Source: Porphyromonas sp. (lineage in GTDB: Bacteria > Bacteroidota > Bacteroidia > Bacteroidales > Porphyromonadaceae). Taken from it: a stretch of DNA of 39,420 nt. Location of the stretch: NCBI GenBank assembly GCA_029983505.1, contig JASBZK010000017.1, forward strand, positions 1 to 39,420. The letters run 5' to 3'. Each line of letters opens with the position of its first letter. The first letter of the stretch is position 1. Both the position numbers and the translations under genes were made by a program. Positions 16,908 through 23,769 of the stretch are shown piece by piece. The notes under the pieces are model-generated. The model saw only the letters and a list, made by a program, of their open reading frames with translations, was not told the origin of the DNA and searched no databases.

Positions 16908-18284
16908 TTACATCAGGCGGATGACTTCGTCCGCAAGGGCACCGGCTGCTTCCACATCCTTGCCCTCGGCGTAAATCCTGATGATGGGCTCGGTGTTGCT
17001 CTTACGGAGGTGTACCCATCCCTCTGGGAAGTCGAGCTTGACGCCTTCCTCTGTGGACACTTCGGCTCTATCCTTGAAGCCGGTGGCGACTTTCTTCAGT
17101 ATCTCGTCCACATTCGTGTCCGGCTTTAGGTCTACTCTCTTTTTGACCATGGCATACTGAGGTAAGAGGCTCAAAATCTGTGTCGGCTTGAGGAACTTTT
17201 TGGCCATAATGGTGAGGAAAAGGGCGATGCCCACAAGTGCGTCCCTGCCGTAATGGGCGGCGGGGTAGATGACGCCTCCGTTGCCTTCGCCTCCGAAGAG
17301 GGCGCCCACGGCTTTCATCTTCTCGACCACATTGACTTCGCCCACCTTGGACGCAAAGTACTTGCCGCCGTGGCGGAGGGTTACGTCCTTGAGACCGCGC
17401 GACGAGCTGAGATTGGAGACCGTCGTCGCCCCGGGGTTAAGGGAGAGAAGGTAATCGGCTATCGCCACGATGGTATTTTCTTCGCCGAAAGGCGTGCCGT
17501 CTTCGTTGATGATCGCGAGGCGGTCTACGTCCGGGTCGACGGCGAAGCCCACCGACGCTTTTTCCCCGACTACAGTCTTGGAGAGATCGGTGAGGTTCTC
17601 GGGCAGAGGCTCGGCCGTGTGCGCGAAGTCCCCCGTGATGTCTCCGTTGATCATATAGACCTCTTTCACGCCGAGCGACTTGAGGAGGCCGGGGAGAATG
17701 GCGGCGCCTACGGAGTTGTTCGTGTCTATGGCCACGGTGAAGCCTGCGGCCCGTATTGCTTCCACGTCGACAGCGGGCAAGGTGACGACGTCGAGGATAT
17801 GACGATCCGTGTAGTCCCGTTTGACGATGCTGCCGAGGTTATCGACGGGGGCAAAGGAGAGCGCTTTCTCTTCCGCAATCCTGAGGACCTCTTCGCCTTC
17901 TTCTGCCGAGAGAAATTCCCCCCTGTGGTTAAGCAGTTTGAGCGCGTTCCAGTGCCGGGGGTTGTGGCTTGCAGTGATGATGATACCGCCGTCGGCCTTT
18001 TCGTGATCCACGGCAATCTCTGTCGTGGGGGTGGTCGCAAAGCCGAGGCGCACGACGTCGAAGCCCTGGGCTTGCAGGGTGCCGACGACGATGCGTTGGA
18101 TCATCTTGCCCGAAATGCGACCGTCGCGTCCGACGACTATTTTCCTGCTCTTGACGGGCGAGTGGGTCTTCAAGAACTCGGCAAAAGCCGCCGTGAATGC
18201 CGCTATATTGAGGGGATTGAGTCCGTCGTCCGCGTCACCGCCTATGGTGCCGCGTATGCCGGAAATAGAGGCTAAAAGGCTCAT
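16908..18284 (-). CDS. glmM: Phosphoglucosamine mutase (alpha-D-phosphohexomutase family)
   Basis: A 458-residue enzyme expected to convert glucosamine-6-phosphate to glucosamine-1-phosphate for peptidoglycan and LPS precursors. The four family sites are present: phosphoserine loop TASHNP (S106), metal-binding DPDVDR, sugar-binding GEGNGG, and phosphate-binding RKSNTEPIIR. The sugar loop and RKSNTEP differ from the enterobacterial GlmM forms as I recall them (GEQSGH, RKSGTEP) and are closer to archaeal and Bacteroidetes phosphoglucosamine or phosphomannomutases, so specificity for the mannose sugar cannot be ruled out. It starts 61 bases after the DUF4827 lipoprotein gene, a known Bacteroidetes neighbour, and precedes pepT. 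Confidence 0.88.
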   Translation of the reverse strand: MSLLASISGIRGTIGGDADDGLNPLNIAAFTAAFAEFLKTHSPVKSRKIVVGRDGRISGKMIQRIVVGTLQAQGFDVVRLGFATTPTTEIAVDHEKADGGIIITASHNPRHWNALKLLNHRGEFLSAEEGEEVLRIAEEKALSFAPVDNLGSIVKRDYTDRHILDVVTLPAVDVEAIRAAGFTVAIDTNNSVGAAILPGLLKSLGVKEVYMINGDITGDFAHTAEPLPENLTDLSKTVVGEKASVGFAVDPDVDRLAIINEDGTPFGEENTIVAIADYLLSLNPGATTVSNLSSSRGLKDVTLRHGGKYFASKVGEVNVVEKMKAVGALFGGEGNGGVIYPAAHYGRDALVGIALFLTIMAKKFLKPTQILSLLPQYAMVKKRVDLKPDTNVDEILKKVATGFKDRAEVSTEEGVKLDFPEGWVHLRKSNTEPIIRIYAEGKDVEAAGALADEVIRLM

Positions 18285-18345
18285 AATCAGTTGAGGTTAT
18301 TTAGAGAATGTTTTATGGTCTTCGGTTGGGTACAGCTACTCCGCG

Positions 18346-18957
18346 TCATTTGACGAACTTGAACTCCACGATGCTGAAATACACGGGTATCCCTTCCTGT
18401 GCGGTCAGTGACGGATTGTAGCGGAATGAGGAGACGATTTGCACGATGGCTCCGTCGCCTCCCGCCACTTTGACGGCTCTGAGGAGTGCTTGGCAGAGCA
18501 GAGGTTGGTTGACGGACTCTCCGGGCGAGGCTTTCGGGGAGAGCTCAAGGCGCTCCGGCGTGTCGTAGTACACGAAAGGCAGGGGATCCGTACCTCCGGA
18601 CTGAGGTCCGTAGAGGATGTGGGAGAATGTGGCCCTTGGGGATATGCTCTCGAAGTTGAACCGTGTGGCCACGATCGTCTTGCCGTTCTCCGGTGCTTTG
18701 GTGCCGGCTTTTACGACACGGACAAAGAGCCCGTCCGTAACTTTGACGAAAGTCTTCTCGGGCGTGACAAGACCGGTGGGAAATTCGTCCGCTTGGCTGA
18801 AGCCCTGCTTATTGAAGAAATCGGTAATCTCGCCGTCCTCACGGTTGATCATCTCCACGTAGGAGATGCGTTGCTTTTGGCAGCTGCCGAGCATAAGGGC
18901 GATGAGCGAAAGGCAGAAGCTCAGGAGTGCTATTTTTGACTTGGGAAAAGTCGTCAT
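18346..18957 (-). CDS. DUF4827-family lipoprotein
   Basis: A 203-residue predicted lipoprotein: signal peptide with lipobox LMLGSC (Cys26), then QKQRISYVEMINREDGEI. The remainder (about 70-203) has alternating strands (FVKVTDGLFVRVVKAG, TIVATRFNFESI, GDGAIVQIVSSFRYN, GIPVYFSIVEFKFVK) that recall FKBP-type prolyl-isomerase folds seen in relatives, though I see no reason to assume activity. The family is restricted to Bacteroidetes in my experience and sits next to the phosphoglucosamine mutase gene there as here. Its ATG at 18955-18957 is the only good start and begins the signal peptide. Confidence 0.78.
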   Translation of the reverse strand: MTTFPKSKIALLSFCLSLIALMLGSCQKQRISYVEMINREDGEITDFFNKQGFSQADEFPTGLVTPEKTFVKVTDGLFVRVVKAGTKAPENGKTIVATRFNFESISPRATFSHILYGPQSGGTDPLPFVYYDTPERLELSPKASPGESVNQPLLCQALLRAVKVAGGDGAIVQIVSSFRYNPSLTAQEGIPVYFSIVEFKFVK

Positions 18958-19090
18958 ACGGTACTTTTTCGTTTCTTCCCCGGAGGTCGGCCGGATCGTA
19001 TTCGGACGCTCCCGCAGGGTGTGGGTAAGTATTTTTTCCTTGAGATCCCTTTTCGGGCTTCTCTATTAGACCCATAAGTAGGGCTCATCA

Positions 19091-19119
19091 CAAAGGTACA
19101 AAAATTCGGCTGTACCAAA
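19091..19119 (-). promoter_or_regulatory. Promoter of the DUF4827-glmM-pepT-gcvT transcript
   Basis: On the minus strand TTTG (19116-19119) and TACCTTTG (19091-19098) are 17 bases apart. The -7 box is an exact match to TAnnTTTG. Transcription would start near 19084, giving a leader of roughly 125 bases before the DUF4827 lipoprotein start. Confidence 0.5.
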
Positions 19120-19127
19120 GCCCAAAA

Positions 19128-19211
19128 GAGACACGTACCGAGACGATCTTCCCGGTACGTGTCTCTTCTACTTTTTGGCCTGTATCTCGGGCTCTCTTTG
19201 GCCTGTACCTC
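19128..19211. repeat. 23-bp-lattice repeat array C with 38-bp palindrome
   Basis: A palindrome at 19128-19165 has arms GAGACACGTACCG and CGGTACGTGTCTC with a 12-base loop. Direct units follow at exactly 23-base steps: GGTACGTGTCTC at 19154, GGCCTGTATCTC at 19177 and GGCCTGTACCTC at 19200. A half unit GGCTGTACC at 19108 may extend the lattice leftwards. The array lies 37 bases past the stop of the minus-strand lipoprotein gene ending at 19248. On that strand the hairpin is followed by TTTT, so it is a likely terminator. It is also just upstream of the DUF4827 promoter box. Confidence 0.88.
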
Positions 19212-19247
19212 CCGAGAGTGTAGCACTCTAATGCCTACAGACAAGGG

Positions 19248-20318
19248 TCAAGGGGATTTGAGTAAGTGCAGCACCCTTTCTTTCACTTGGCGGTAGAGAC
19301 CCGGGGAGGGTTTCGGACGCGGAGCCGTGCGAGAGGAGGAGAGGGCGTAGGACATACCCCAGTTGGTGGCGCGGGCGACGTCGCCATACCGCTCTCTAAA
19401 AGACCCGCCCTCTGTGCTTGTGCCGGTGAGGGTCGGCTCTTCTGCCCTTTCGTATGCTCTGAGGGTCTCGATCTCGTCGGTGAGCCATTCGAGCTGAGCG
19501 TAGGGGTAAACGTTCCCCACATCCGGGCTTAGGGCGCGGCGGACATCATAGAGCTCGACAAGAAGTCCCGAGTCCAAAAGTCGGGGCATAAGCAGCGCGC
19601 CCAGCTCGTCGCGTGCGTCTCCGGGGATGGTCATAGTGAGGAAAAGGGACACGGACTCCCTTAGTACGGCACTGTCGGACTCCGTGAAGAGGATTTTCTC
19701 TTTGAGCGAGAGGTAATTTTTCTCCGCCTCGTTTGGCGTCTCACGGGATAGGGCGGTTAGGACGCCCGGGTCACGGGGTAGGAGTCTGGAGAGCGTGCGG
19801 GTAAGGGCGAGCCGTACGCCCGGCTTCAGCTTCGAGTGAGGCGCGAGCAGTGCCCTTATCGCACTTACGGTCTGCACAGTGTCGCCGACGGACAAGAGGG
19901 CATACGGGTACAGGGGACTGTCCTTTTGCCCGGTCAAGAGCCGGAGTGCCTCCCCGCCGTTCCCCGTGAGGAGAAAGCCCTCTGCCTGCAAAAGGGTGTC
20001 GCTCTCCGGCGCATACCGGAGCATCAGAAGTCCGTCACCCGTCAGGCGGGCGTAGCGGACGATTTCGGAAGCATCACCGGACCGCATCAGCGTACCCGCG
20101 AGATCGCCAAGGTCGTCCGGCTTCTTAGTGAGGACAGGGTAGGGCGTGCGGTTTCGGAGCGTGCCAAACTGCCTTTGTGCCGCGTCCTCCAGCTCCGAGA
20201 GCTTTCGGTCGGCAAAGAGCCTTTCGTTGGAGACTCTCGCTTTTTCCAGAAAGGCACACGACGAGAGCGCACACAGGCAGACAAGTGCGGCGAGGATGGT
20301 CCCTGCTTTTCCCCCCAT
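19248..20318 (-). CDS. Unrecognised lipoprotein, probably all-helical
   Basis: A 356-residue protein whose family I do not recognise. The signal peptide ends in lipobox CALSSC (Cys21), followed by AFLEKARVSNERLFADRKLSELEDAAQRQ, so it is probably anchored in a membrane facing the periplasm. Residues 80-260 are rich in Leu/Ala pairs spaced like TPR or similar helical repeats (AEGFLLTGNGGEALRLL, SAIRALLAPHSKLKPG). The C-terminus is basic (RPKPSPGLYRQVKERVLHLL). It starts 12 bases after the stop of the ZnuB-type permease and is the last gene of that run. Confidence 0.7.
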   Translation of the reverse strand: MGGKAGTILAALVCLCALSSCAFLEKARVSNERLFADRKLSELEDAAQRQFGTLRNRTPYPVLTKKPDDLGDLAGTLMRSGDASEIVRYARLTGDGLLMLRYAPESDTLLQAEGFLLTGNGGEALRLLTGQKDSPLYPYALLSVGDTVQTVSAIRALLAPHSKLKPGVRLALTRTLSRLLPRDPGVLTALSRETPNEAEKNYLSLKEKILFTESDSAVLRESVSLFLTMTIPGDARDELGALLMPRLLDSGLLVELYDVRRALSPDVGNVYPYAQLEWLTDEIETLRAYERAEEPTLTGTSTEGGSFRERYGDVARATNWGMSYALSSSRTAPRPKPSPGLYRQVKERVLHLLKSP

Positions 20319-20330
20319 ACCCTGTGCGGA

Positions 20331-21140
20331 CTACGATTTGGAGGAGCGGATTCCCCCTGCCGCCTTGGCGGTGAAGAAGAGAAGTGCCAGGACGACGACC
20401 GAGAGCGCGCCCGTAGGAAGATTGAAGTAAAAGCTGCCGAAGAGCGAGAGGAGGACGACGAAGACGCTGAGGAGAGATGAGCCGACAAGGAGACGGCGGA
20501 AGTCCGACGTGAAGAGCCCGACGGTCATCTGCGGAAGCGCAAGCATACTCATCAGCATCATGATGCCCATCACGCGTATGCTCAAGACGATACCGACGCT
20601 GAACCAGATCATCATAGCCGTCTGGTAGAAGTGTACGTTCACGCCTCGCGTCCGAGCGAACTCCGGATCGAACGACACATAGAGCAGCGTCCTAAATTTG
20701 CTCAGCACAAATGCCAAAGAGAGTACGAGAAAAAGTCCCAGGTAGACGAGATCGACGCCCGAGACAAGGAGGATATTCCCAAAGAGAAAGGCCGACAGAG
20801 AGGGGGCGTACCCCGGGGTCATAAAGATGAAGAGGACGCCCAAGGCCATCCCGAGACTCCATACCGCGGCGATGGCAGAGTCCTCCCGGACGGTACCCCG
20901 TCTTGATAGCGCATCGACGCCAAGCCCGGAGAGTACCGCGGTCACCACTGCAAAGAAAAGCGGCGAGAGACCCGTCATAAAACCGAACCCCAACCCCGCA
21001 AACGAGCTGTGCGTGATCCCACCCGCGATGAAAACCATCCTTCGCGTAGCGATATAGCTGCCTATGATGCCCGTGATGATGCCGGTCAGGATGACCGCAT
21101 TGAAGGCGTTGAGGAAAAAATCGTATGCGAAAGGATTCAT
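20331..21140 (-). CDS. Metal ABC-transporter permease, ZnuB/MntB family
   Basis: A 269-residue inner-membrane permease with about eight helices, expected to carry zinc or manganese across the membrane with an ATPase and a binding protein. The family-typical segment GSYIATRRMVFIAGGITHSSFAGLGFG lies near residues 26-52, followed by SRRGTVREDSAIAAVWSLGMALG and RVMGIMMLMSMLALPQMT. ATG at 21138-21140 is preferred over a TTG six codons upstream (21158). No ATPase or metal-binding protein gene is next to it; the only ABC ATPase in the window (24978-25673) is of the LolD type and transcribed from the other strand. It starts 20 bases after the small Cys-cluster gene. Confidence 0.9.
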   Translation of the reverse strand: MNPFAYDFFLNAFNAVILTGIITGIIGSYIATRRMVFIAGGITHSSFAGLGFGFMTGLSPLFFAVVTAVLSGLGVDALSRRGTVREDSAIAAVWSLGMALGVLFIFMTPGYAPSLSAFLFGNILLVSGVDLVYLGLFLVLSLAFVLSKFRTLLYVSFDPEFARTRGVNVHFYQTAMMIWFSVGIVLSIRVMGIMMLMSMLALPQMTVGLFTSDFRRLLVGSSLLSVFVVLLSLFGSFYFNLPTGALSVVVLALLFFTAKAAGGIRSSKS

Positions 21141-21160
21141 CCGGGCAAAAGAAAGCAATC

Positions 21161-21565
21161 TCAGTCCGCAGAGAGTACGGACTTCAGCCCTGTGCGGAGT
21201 CCGGTCGGGATGTGCAGTCCTCTGCGGTGGATGCTGCCCACCCAGCCGAGGACTTCATCCGGTCTCAGTGTGCCGAGGACTTCCCTCCACTCTTTCGTCT
21301 CGTCCTCTGTGTATTCGTCCGGTTTCTTGCCGCGGAAGCGGTCCAGCTCTTCGTCTTCGTAGTATTCGGGCAGATTACGCTCTGCTTTGAGGTGACGGCG
21401 TACGTGGCAGTATGCGCCACCGAAGCATGCGTCCCCCGTGACTTCGCACATCTTTACTTCATTAGGAGTGCCTTCCGTCTCTCTGCGGTATTTTCCGAGA
21501 TAACGGATGGCTAAAAGCACCGCACCCAGAAGCACGGCAAGAAGAATGATAGCGGGAAGGGTCAT
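21161..21565 (-). CDS. Small membrane-anchored protein with Cys cluster
   Basis: A 134-residue protein with one N-terminal membrane helix (about 3-22) and a cytoplasmic-looking tail. Residues 40-60 contain Cys40, Cys47 and Cys53 with nearby His (CHVRRH), followed by an acidic stretch with YYEDEELDRFRGK and DEYTEDETKEWREVL. Relatives in Bacteroidales, recognisable by the DEELDRF and DEYTE motifs, are often labelled phospholipase, but I see no lipase motif and would not use that name. The Cys/His group could bind a metal, which would fit its place directly before a metal-transporter permease gene; this is inference. Confidence 0.72.
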   Translation of the reverse strand: MTLPAIILLAVLLGAVLLAIRYLGKYRRETEGTPNEVKMCEVTGDACFGGAYCHVRRHLKAERNLPEYYEDEELDRFRGKKPDEYTEDETKEWREVLGTLRPDEVLGWVGSIHRRGLHIPTGLRTGLKSVLSAD

Positions 21566-21583
21566 GGTAAAGGAACCTTATTT

Positions 21584-22054
21584 TTACCTCAGACGATCCA
21601 TATACCGGATCGTGCGGTCATCAATGGCGATGCCGCGGTGCGCGAGGTAGTCGAGAATCATACAGACGAGGGGCACGGCGACCCACGGACGGATCGAGAT
21701 CTCCGAGACTGCGTCAAGGGCGCCTTGGAACTGCAGGACGTAAAACACAAGAAGTGCATAAAAGCCCGCCTTCAATATCAGCCCGAACATCGTCACCCTC
21801 ATCTGCAAGCTGCGCTTATTGTAGAGAAATATGGCGACGAAGCTCAGAATGGAGATGAGGATATTGAGTCCGAAAAGCGCCCAAGCCGGGTAGATCAGAT
21901 CCGCGTCTCCATTCGGCGACTCCACTCCCGCCGACCCCATCTGGTAGACGGCACCGAGGTCGGGAACGACGACGGCCAGAACCGGCAGAAATAAAGGGAT
22001 GAGCATCAGAAGTCCCGATAATAGGAGGTAGAGGGTCTGGATTCTTTGGATCAT
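21584..22054 (-). CDS. DUF4293-family membrane protein
   Basis: A 156-residue protein with four hydrophobic helices (about 5-25, 58-80, 90-110, 122-138). It opens with MIQRIQTLYLLL, the characteristic start of DUF4293 proteins, which are found in Bacteroidetes next to the RNA polymerase omega gene. Function is unknown. ATG at 22052-22054 is chosen; an upstream in-frame TTG (22084) would add ten polar residues before the conserved start and lies close to repeat array D. It starts 158 bases after the rpoZ stop, a gap that holds that array. Confidence 0.85.
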   Translation of the reverse strand: MIQRIQTLYLLLSGLLMLIPLFLPVLAVVVPDLGAVYQMGSAGVESPNGDADLIYPAWALFGLNILISILSFVAIFLYNKRSLQMRVTMFGLILKAGFYALLVFYVLQFQGALDAVSEISIRPWVAVPLVCMILDYLAHRGIAIDDRTIRYMDRLR

Positions 22055-22089
22055 AAAAAGTAAGTGCGTAGAGCCTTGGCTCAAATTTT

Positions 22090-22194
22090 GGTACGTGTCT
22101 CGTACATTTTTTCGGTACGGGTCTCCTTCTGCGCTATGTCCGTACCGGGAGATCGTCTCGGTACGTGTCTCGTTTTGCAGCAGGTCCCCGTGCC
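22090..22194. repeat. 23-bp-lattice repeat array D between rpoZ and the DUF4293 gene
   Basis: Head-to-tail units GGTACGTGTCTC at 22090, GGTACGGGTCTC at 22114 and GGTACGTGTCTC at 22160, with a degenerate GGTCCCCGTGCC at 22183. Steps are 24, 46 and 23 bases. The empty slot near 22137 contains an inverted unit, TCCGTACCGGGAG. On the minus strand the 22137-22171 part can fold as a hairpin (GTACCGAGA pairing with TCCCGGTAC imperfectly). The array fills most of the gap inside an otherwise tight operon. Confidence 0.82.
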
Positions 22195-22212
22195 GGAAAG
22201 AGCGGAGTGTGA

Positions 22213-22566
22213 TTACAGGGATTCCTCCGTGTCGTCGTCACCCGGTTCTTCCATCGGGTTCGAGAAAACGAGCTCGTCGTCCTGAAATTCTTTTGCAGCT
22301 ACGAGTACGGGCTTGGGGAGCTTCTCGTAAAACTTGGAGAGCTCTATCTGTTCTTCGTTATTCTGCACCTCGTCCGCTCCGTCGGAGTAGGTGGCAAACT
22401 CTTGGAGCTTGGTCTCCAGATCCTGCTTCGTGGCTGCCGCAATCTGATTGCTGCGCTTGGCCATAATGATGACGGACTCGTAGAGGTTGCCGGTTTTCTG
22501 GCTGAATTCGCCAAGGTCGCGCGTTATGGTCGTCTGGGGGACGGATTTCTTTTTGTTCTTATTCAT
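22213..22566 (-). CDS. rpoZ: RNA polymerase omega subunit (Rpb6-like)
   Basis: A 117-residue protein with the omega/Rpb6 core TGNLYESVIIMAKRSNQIA (about 26-44), which contacts the beta' subunit and aids its assembly. The N-terminus is basic and the C-terminus acidic (EEPGDDDTEESL). Bacteroidetes omega proteins are diverged, but the position between bamD and the DUF4293 gene is diagnostic. It starts 6 bases after the bamD stop, so the two are co-transcribed. Confidence 0.9.
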   Translation of the reverse strand: MNKNKKKSVPQTTITRDLGEFSQKTGNLYESVIIMAKRSNQIAAATKQDLETKLQEFATYSDGADEVQNNEEQIELSKFYEKLPKPVLVAAKEFQDDELVFSNPMEEPGDDDTEESL

Positions 22567-22572
22567 AGGCCG

Positions 22573-23397
22573 TTATTGGTTGAGATCGTCTTTGATGTAC
22601 TTCTCGGCATACGCGAAGTACTTGTCCAGCTCCGCGCGGTGTTTGCCTTCAGGAAATTCGTTGATGTAGTTGTAGTATTCGTCGCGGAGCTCGCGGAGCC
22701 GGTCTTGCTGCTTGGAGAGAACCGAGTTCTTGGCTACCTGATACATAGATGCCACGATGTAGTAGTGGAGATCCTCCGCATACTTCGTGAGCGAGTAGCT
22801 CTTCAGGGCTTCTCTCGCGGTTACGATGGCACTCTCGTAGTTATTGAAGAGGTAGTTGCCGAGGTTGTAGTACAGCTCCACGTTCAGCAACTCTTTGTGC
22901 GCAAGGTGATCTTGGAGATCGAAAAGCTTCTGCCGCGCTTCGGGGGCCTTTTCGCTCTTTGGATAGCTGTCGACAAAACCCTGCAACTCCTTCATGGCGC
23001 TCAAGGTCTGAGACTGGTCGAGGCGGGGATCCGGAGGATCGAGTGCCAGACCGTACCCGGCGTAGAAGTGTGCCAGCTCGGCGTACTCGCCATTCGGGTA
23101 CTGTTTGTAGTATTGGACGAAATAGCGGTATGCGTCCTCGTAGGACTTGTCCCCGTAGTAGGATTGAGCCAAGAGGTACGCAGCCTCTTCGCCGTCTTTG
23201 GTTCCCTGCAGATACGGAGCCACCACGACGAGGAGCTCAGCCGCTTTTTTGTAATCCTTGCTATTGTAGTACTTCTTTGCGTAGGAGTATTTCTCCATCA
23301 CGTCGGTACTCTCCTGCACCCTCAGGTACTCGGAGCAACTTCCCAATAGGAAAGTCAGCGCCAAGAGAATGGGTAAGAGGGCTCTTTTTTTTATCAT
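22573..23397 (-). CDS. bamD: Outer-membrane assembly lipoprotein BamD
   Basis: A 274-residue lipoprotein of the BAM complex, which inserts beta-barrel proteins such as the SusC receptors of this window. Signal peptide with lipobox TFLLGSC (Cys21), then TPR repeats over about 38-240 (YSYAKKYYNSKDYKKAAELL, AAYLLAQSYYGDKSYEDAYRYF, YPKSEKAPEARQKL). ATG at 23395-23397 gives the normal basic start MIKKR; an ATG three codons upstream (23406) is also possible. It heads the run bamD, rpoZ, DUF4293 and onward, with a good promoter box about 60 bases upstream. Confidence 0.93.
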   Translation of the reverse strand: MIKKRALLPILLALTFLLGSCSEYLRVQESTDVMEKYSYAKKYYNSKDYKKAAELLVVVAPYLQGTKDGEEAAYLLAQSYYGDKSYEDAYRYFVQYYKQYPNGEYAELAHFYAGYGLALDPPDPRLDQSQTLSAMKELQGFVDSYPKSEKAPEARQKLFDLQDHLAHKELLNVELYYNLGNYLFNNYESAIVTAREALKSYSLTKYAEDLHYYIVASMYQVAKNSVLSKQQDRLRELRDEYYNYINEFPEGKHRAELDKYFAYAEKYIKDDLNQ

Positions 23398-23458
23398 AAC
23401 TGTCATCTCAAACGGTATGCACTACTTGGGGCTCTCGGGCTCCATCGGATAGTTCGTG

Positions 23459-23466
23459 CAAAGGTA
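23459..23466 (-). promoter_or_regulatory. Bacteroidetes -7 box for the bamD transcript
   Basis: On the minus strand it reads TACCTTTG, an exact TAnnTTTG match and identical to the box before the DUF4827 gene. The start of transcription would be near 23452, leaving a leader of about 55 bases. A -33 TTTG is not obvious. Confidence 0.55.
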
Positions 23467-23549
23467 ACGATTTTTCTGCAGTTACCCTTAGGTCTGTCGG
23501 AGCTTCGCCCGCCCCGCGTCCGCCGTAGCTCAAGCCGGGAAAATCGGGA

Positions 23550-23631
23550 GGTACAGACCCAAACGATCTTCCCGGTCCGTGTCTCGCTTCCTTCCCGGTA
23601 CGTGTCTCGAAATCGTCTCGGTACGTGCAAG
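23550..23631. repeat. 23-bp-lattice repeat array E in a divergent promoter region
   Basis: Head-to-tail units GGTACAGACCC at 23550, GGTCCGTGTCTCG at 23574, GGTACGTGTCTCG at 23597 and GGTACGTGCAAGG at 23620; steps are 24, 23 and 23 bases. Here the spacer is also conserved: TCCTTCCC or TCGTCTC leads into each following GGTAC, so whole 23-base units can be aligned. There is no 38-base palindrome. It is the only array not at or near the 3' end of a gene. Confidence 0.85.
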
Positions 23632-23718
23632 GTTTCCGCCTCTTTGTGGGTCAAAGAATGCCGGAAGAGCGCAGCAGTCCGGACTTCCGCCCCACCTCTC
23701 CAGAAATGAGAAAAGGGG

Positions 23719-23726
23719 TATATTTG
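23719..23726 (+). promoter_or_regulatory. Bacteroidetes -7 box for the PatB-ABC-HHH operon
   Basis: TATATTTG, an exact TAnnTTTG match, lies 43 bases before the ATG at 23770. Transcription would start near 23733. No clear -33 element is seen. Confidence 0.5.
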
Positions 23727-23769
23727 TGGGAGACATTATGTTTCACCGATAACGAACTTCCACCCGGAT

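Larger units (their letters stand above)
23398..23769. other. Divergent gap between bamD and the PatB-type gene
   Basis: A 372-base region from which two transcripts leave in opposite directions. It contains the bamD promoter box (23459-23466), repeat array E (23550-23631) in the middle, and a TAnnTTTG box for the plus-strand operon (23719-23726). No gene was recognised; short frames here reflect the repeat. Confidence 0.55.

Noticed and set aside
18954..19244. Small frames giving peptides such as RDTYRE or RDTDRE near 14195-14491, 18954-19244 and 23403-23736
   Set aside because: The recurring peptide is just the translation of the GAGACACGTACCGAGA repeat, which could mislead automatic annotation into a family of hypothetical proteins.
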